From positions 1-7,343 of the forward strand of contig JAHIEP010000154.1 of assembly GCA_018901375.1 (NCBI GenBank): a DNA stretch of 7,343 nucleotides, given 5' to 3'. Position 1 is the first letter of the stretch, and every line of letters starts with the position of its first letter. Positions 5,421 through 7,343 of the stretch are shown here, piece by piece. The translations under genes were made by a program, and so were the position numbers. The notes beneath the pieces were generated by a model, which was given only the letters and a program-made list of their open reading frames with translations, made no database searches and was not told where the DNA came from. Source of the DNA: Nanobdellota archaeon (GTDB taxonomy: Archaea > Nanobdellota > Nanobdellia > Pacearchaeales > GW2011-AR1).

Positions 5421-6157
5421 TGCCCCTTCAACCACCCCTTCCTCTCATCCTCCCCAAACCTCTCAATAGCATACCTCAAGGTCACCCTCGACAAATCCGA
5501 ATAATTCTCCCTCAAAAACTCCCGCAACAAATCCCCGTCTCTTTTCCCAACCTCCCTCAACATCCACCCAACCGCCTTTCTAATTAAATCATGAGAATCC
5601 TTCAAAAGAATCTTCGAAATCCCCAAACAATCCTCAAACTCCCCAGCACGAATAAAAGCATAAGTCGAAACAATCGAAATCCTCCTCTCCCACAAATCTT
5701 CAGACTTAGCCAACTCATACAAAATATCCTTGTCGCGCCCCAACAAATATTCCCCAACAATCTTAGGCGCCGACAAATCAACCAAATCCCAATTATTAAT
5801 CCTCGAAGCATTCTTAAGATAAAATTCATATATAGTATCCGCGTCATCCGTGTGGCTCTCAGAGGAGTCCACTGGCAGTGCCATCCGCGTGCAATTTGCT
5901 TTTTCGAATTTCTCAACCAAAATCAAAACCCCAGCCAACCTCTCCTCATGAATCTCAGAACCAAGCAACCTCCCAACATCATCCAACGAAATCCTAGCCC
6001 CATGAGCCTTAGCAACCTTCCTCGCATTCGGCACACTCACCCCAAGAAAAACATCACCCTCACCATACTCCCCAACCCCAGTCTTAAAAAATCCCCGTAA
6101 GACCAAAGCCTTATCAGCGTCGGCAAACTTCCTCAAATCATTCTTAATAATTTCCAT
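5417..6157 (-). CDS. alkD: AlkD-type DNA glycosylase (DNA alkylation repair, HEAT-like repeats)
   Basis: AlkD-family enzymes are built of HEAT-like helical repeats and excise positively charged alkylated bases such as 3-methyladenine and 7-methylguanine, starting base excision repair. The 246-residue protein shows the family signatures FFKTGVGEYGEGDVFLGVSV (about 23-42), IHEERLAGVLILVEKF (69-84), INNWDLVDLSAPKIVGEYLL (120-139), LWERRISIVSTYAFIR (155-170), HDLIRKAVGWMLREVGKRD (189-207) and LRYAIERF near the end. W123, D127, R159 and W198 correspond by motif to the DNA- and base-contacting Trp, Asp, Arg and Trp of Bacillus cereus AlkD. ATG 6157 is preferred over an upstream TTG at 6175 because it lies 25 bases from a TATA-like box and starts the conserved helix. 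Residues of about 89-107 are an unusual insertion made of short repeats. The C terminus overlaps the convergent microprotein gene by four bases. Confidence 0.9.
   Translation of the reverse strand: MEIIKNDLRKFADADKALVLRGFFKTGVGEYGEGDVFLGVSVPNARKVAKAHGARISLDDVGRLLGSEIHEERLAGVLILVEKFEKANCTRMALPVDSSESHTDDADTIYEFYLKNASRINNWDLVDLSAPKIVGEYLLGRDKDILYELAKSEDLWERRISIVSTYAFIRAGEFEDCLGISKILLKDSHDLIRKAVGWMLREVGKRDGDLLREFLRENYSDLSRVTLRYAIERFGEDERKGWLKGH
5838..5891. repeat. ATCCGCGT repeats in an alkD insertion
   Basis: ATCCGCGT occurs at 5838-5845 and 5884-5891, with a related ATCCGTGT at 5847-5854 and a small inverted repeat TGGCA-G-TGCCA at 5874-5884. The stretch encodes about residues 89-107 of the AlkD-like protein (CTRMALPV, DSSESHTDDAD), which do not match the family consensus between the EKF helix and the YEFYLKN helix. 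Similar CCGTGT units occur at 6833-6873. Confidence 0.7.
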
Positions 6158-6176
6158 AAAACTAAATAGAATCAAT

Positions 6177-6186
6177 AATTAAAAAT
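6177..6186 (-). promoter_or_regulatory. TATA-like promoter of the alkD-like gene
   Basis: On the minus strand this reads ATTTTTAATT, centred 25 bases before the ATG at 6157. The spacing supports 6157 as the start codon, with a leaderless mRNA, over the upstream TTG. Confidence 0.5.
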
Positions 6187-6187
6187 C

Positions 6188-6195
6188 TATTTAAA
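6188..6195 (+). promoter_or_regulatory. TATA-box promoter of the membrane methyltransferase
   Basis: TATTTAAA is centred about 25 bases before the ATG at 6217 and lies one base beyond the divergent alkD promoter, so the two promoters are back to back within about 20 bases and may compete for TBP/TFB. Confidence 0.6.
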
Positions 6196-6216
6196 CAGGT
6201 TGATATTTTTAAGACC

Positions 6217-6780
6217 ATGAGTATAGAAATAATATTGCTAAAAATCATTCAAGCAACCGGAATTATAACTTTCCTAGTCTTTCTCTTTTTTGTATTCTTC
6301 CCAAAAATAAAAACTGATAAAACCCACTTAAAAAAATATTTCACAAGGGAGATGGCTATCAAAGAATCCATAATTCTAACCTCATTTTACATCTTCCTAT
6401 TTTACATCTTGTTTTTTACAAACAACATTTCTCCAATGCCAATCTATATTGTGGGGTTCGTAGTATCGATAACCGGTTTAATTGTCGCGATGATTGGAAG
6501 ACTACAGTTAAGGAACCTCTGGAATCCGATAACAAATATATACAAATCCAAAGAAATTCTAGAAGTCGGAATCTTCTCAAAAATTAGACATCCAATTTAT
6601 CTTGGTAGACTCTTTTTCTTCGCTGGAACAATGTTAATGCTAAATCTTCGAGCAATTTTTCTCGCTCCATTCTACTGGGACTATCTAAGAAATCGCTTAA
6701 TACAAGAAGAAGAATATTTACAAAAAGTAAATCCAAGATACAAAAAGTATATGAAAAAAGCCAAACGAATCATTTTTTAG
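6217..6780 (+). CDS. ICMT/PEMT-like integral membrane methyltransferase
   Basis: This 187-residue protein looks like a member of the isoprenylcysteine carboxyl methyltransferase / phospholipid methyltransferase group, small membrane enzymes that use S-adenosylmethionine. Hydrophobic spans lie at about residues 5-28, 51-67, 74-96 and a hairpin near 128-152. The C-terminal catalytic part has the group's signature: GIFSKIRHPIYLG (118-130, with R124-H125-P126), then RNRLIQEEEYLQKVNPRYKKYMKK (158-181), with the Glu pair and spaced tyrosines (Y175, Y178) that help form the cofactor pocket. The substrate cannot be read from the sequence; bacterial and archaeal relatives act on varied lipids or small molecules. 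It is transcribed alone from a TATA box 25 bases upstream. The coding end carries a run of six T (6773-6778), which may help termination. Confidence 0.82.
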   Translation: MSIEIILLKIIQATGIITFLVFLFFVFFPKIKTDKTHLKKYFTREMAIKESIILTSFYIFLFYILFFTNNISPMPIYIVGFVVSITGLIVAMIGRLQLRNLWNPITNIYKSKEILEVGIFSKIRHPIYLGRLFFFAGTMLMLNLRAIFLAPFYWDYLRNRLIQEEEYLQKVNPRYKKYMKKAKRIIF

Positions 6781-7003
6781 AATACCACTATTCCAAATTA
6801 AAAACCTTTTCAACAATCACATAACAAATAATCGTCCGTGTCCTCCGTGTCTCCTCCGTTTCCCAACCGTGTTCATTTTAATTGTATAAAAATTACAACC
6901 AGTATAATACCACATTTAGAAATTAACTTTCAAAAACCACATAACAAAAACCACAAAATCGGGCGAAGCCCTCCTAACACCTAACAGCAAAGCGACCTAA
7001 CAC
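6781..7003. other. Intergenic region with dispersed short repeats, no gene seen
   Basis: This stretch lies between the methyltransferase stop and the stop of the convergent right-edge gene. I see no ORF with coding character and no tRNA cloverleaf. It holds a CCGTGT-type repeat block (6833-6873), a near-duplicate ACCACATAACAAA / ATCACATAACAAA motif (about 6817-6829 and 6936-6949), and a small GGGC-GAA-GCCC hairpin (6961-6971) followed by CCTAACA repeats. Confidence 0.6.
6833..6873. repeat. CCGTGT-type short repeat block
   Basis: Four imperfect units (CCGTGTCCT, CCGTGTCTCCT, CCGTTTCCC, CCGTGTTC) follow one another. On the minus strand the core reads ACACGGAGGACACGGA. This closely resembles CACACGGATGACGCGGAT in the alkD insertion, so the two are probably copies of one dispersed element. 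Confidence 0.65.
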
Positions 7004-7005
7004 CT
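6973..7005. repeat. CCTAACAC short repeats at the end of the right-edge gene
   Basis: CCTAACACCTAACA (6973-6986) is followed after a short spacer by CCTAACACCTA (6996-7006), which runs into the stop codon of the minus-strand gene. It resembles the CACTAACACAC repeat in cbf5. Confidence 0.6.
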
Positions 7006-7342
7006 ATTTTAGTACCTTTCTCTTCGGCATAGACCTTTTCTCATGCTTCAAGTCCGTAGTATGTGTCTTTATCTTAGCATCAGCCTTCTCAATCTTAGCT
7101 CCCATCTCAGCACCAGCCCGAGCATCTTCCTTCTCTTCCAATTTATCAGAAACACCGTCCTTGTCCTTGTCATCATCATCAACCTTCTCTTCCGACTTCC
7201 GACCCCCGACCCCCGACTTCCGACTTCCGACTGCCCCTCCAGCCTTCTTCCTAACTTCTCGAGCAATCTTAAACCCAACAACCGCAGGAATCTCAGCTAA
7301 CTCAACATAAACAATACCATCAATCTTCTTAGCCTTAACCTT
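7004..7342 (-). CDS. Lysine-rich protein of unknown function, C-terminal 112 residues only
   Basis: The minus frame is open from the right edge down to TAG at 7006-7004; the start lies outside the window. The first visible part (KVKAKKIDGIVYVELAEIPA, then VVGFKIAREVRKK) looks like a folded domain end with a moderately hydrophobic segment. A low-complexity linker follows (AVGSRKSGVGGRKSEEK) made of heptamer DNA repeats. Then comes a very acidic stretch containing DKDKDGVSDKLE, which fits the 12-residue EF-hand/dockerin type calcium loop. The end is an alanine/lysine-rich helical stretch (ARAGAEMGAKIEKADAKIK) and a basic tail (KRSMPKRKVLK). I do not recognise the family. The continuous frame and purine-rich coding strand like the other minus genes support a real gene, and the competing minus frame at 7281-7069 is a poorer arginine/leucine-rich shadow. 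Confidence 0.75.
   Translation of the reverse strand, partial: KVKAKKIDGIVYVELAEIPAVVGFKIAREVRKKAGGAVGSRKSGVGGRKSEEKVDDDDKDKDGVSDKLEEKEDARAGAEMGAKIEKADAKIKTHTTDLKHEKRSMPKRKVLK
7192..7233. repeat. Six-unit CCGACTT heptamer array
   Basis: Six consecutive heptamers (CCGACTT, CCGACCC twice, CCGACTT twice, CCGACTG) make 42 bases, which is exactly 14 codons and so keeps the frame of the right-edge gene. They encode VGSRKSGVGGRKS on the minus strand. The same unit occurs in cbf5 at 4451-4471 and 4414-4420. Confidence 0.9.
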
Positions 7343-7343
7343 A

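Noticed and set aside
6158..6175. Upstream TTG start for the AlkD-like protein adding MILFSF
   Set aside because: The ATG at 6157 fits the family N terminus and the 25-base TATA spacing. The extension would lie in the promoter-proximal region.
6781..7003. Possible tRNA or structured RNA gene in the gap
   Set aside because: No acceptor-stem pairing with a TTCRA T-arm or CCA-proximal pattern could be found. Only short repeats and an 11-base GGGC-GAA-GCCC hairpin are visible.
7192..7233. Possible CRISPR array from repeated CCGACTT units
   Set aside because: The units are contiguous 7-mers without spacers, inside a coding frame. No CRISPR-length repeats or cas genes are present.
7069..7281. 70-residue minus-strand ORF rich in Arg/Leu
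   Set aside because: It is in another frame of the same strand as the open, lysine-rich frame ending at 7004, and has low-complexity shadow character. The frame at 7342-7004 gives more plausible protein.

Overview
The window looks like a piece of an AT-rich archaeal chromosome, most likely from a small-genome (DPANN-type) archaeon. The evidence is an archaeal MCM helicase interrupted by inteins, an archaeal Cbf5-type pseudouridine synthase, very tight gene packing, and TATA-like boxes centred about 25 bases before most start codons with no Shine-Dalgarno sequence, as expected for leaderless transcripts. The lineage assignment is inference from gene content and style, not from a marker phylogeny.

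Layout. Positions 1-2913 (minus) hold the first 971 codons of an MCM replicative helicase precursor that continues past the left edge. It carries one complete 482-residue LAGLIDADG intein, 27 residues after the Walker A motif, and the first 70 residues of a second intein soon after Walker B. Divergent from it, 3005-3513 (plus) is a two-gene toxin-antitoxin module: an AbrB/MazE-type antitoxin overlapping a RelE/ParE-type toxin. A perfect 7+2+7 inverted repeat lies between the TATA box and the antitoxin start and looks like the autoregulatory operator. A 98-residue membrane protein of unknown function follows (3581-3877), then cbf5 on the minus strand (3900-4850).

Positions 4911-5420 (plus) form a compact unit of three small membrane proteins: a 100-residue protein with two hydrophobic segments and a charged tail, then two tandem 36-residue single-span microproteins that are paralogues of each other (22 of 36 residues identical, shared DPRW motif). 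Both microproteins are too short for routine gene calling. They run convergently into an AlkD-type DNA glycosylase (5417-6157, minus, 4-base overlap). Divergent from that gene is an ICMT/PEMT-like membrane methyltransferase (6217-6780, plus). A 223-base repeat-bearing intergenic stretch separates it from the C-terminal part of an unrecognised lysine-rich protein (7004-7342, minus) that runs off the right edge.

A thread through the right half is short dispersed repeats, several of them inside genes and in frame. A heptamer family (CCGACTT on the plus strand) occurs both in cbf5 and in the tail of the right-edge gene, read in the same frame in both. An ATCCGYGT-like repeat sits in an insertion in alkD and in the intergenic region at 6833. 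A TAACAC-rich repeat sits in cbf5 and near 6970-7005. Replication (MCM), RNA modification (Cbf5) and alkylation repair (AlkD) are ordinary housekeeping roles. The parts most worth a second look are the paired microproteins, the in-frame repeat insertions, the twin inteins and the toxin-antitoxin operator.
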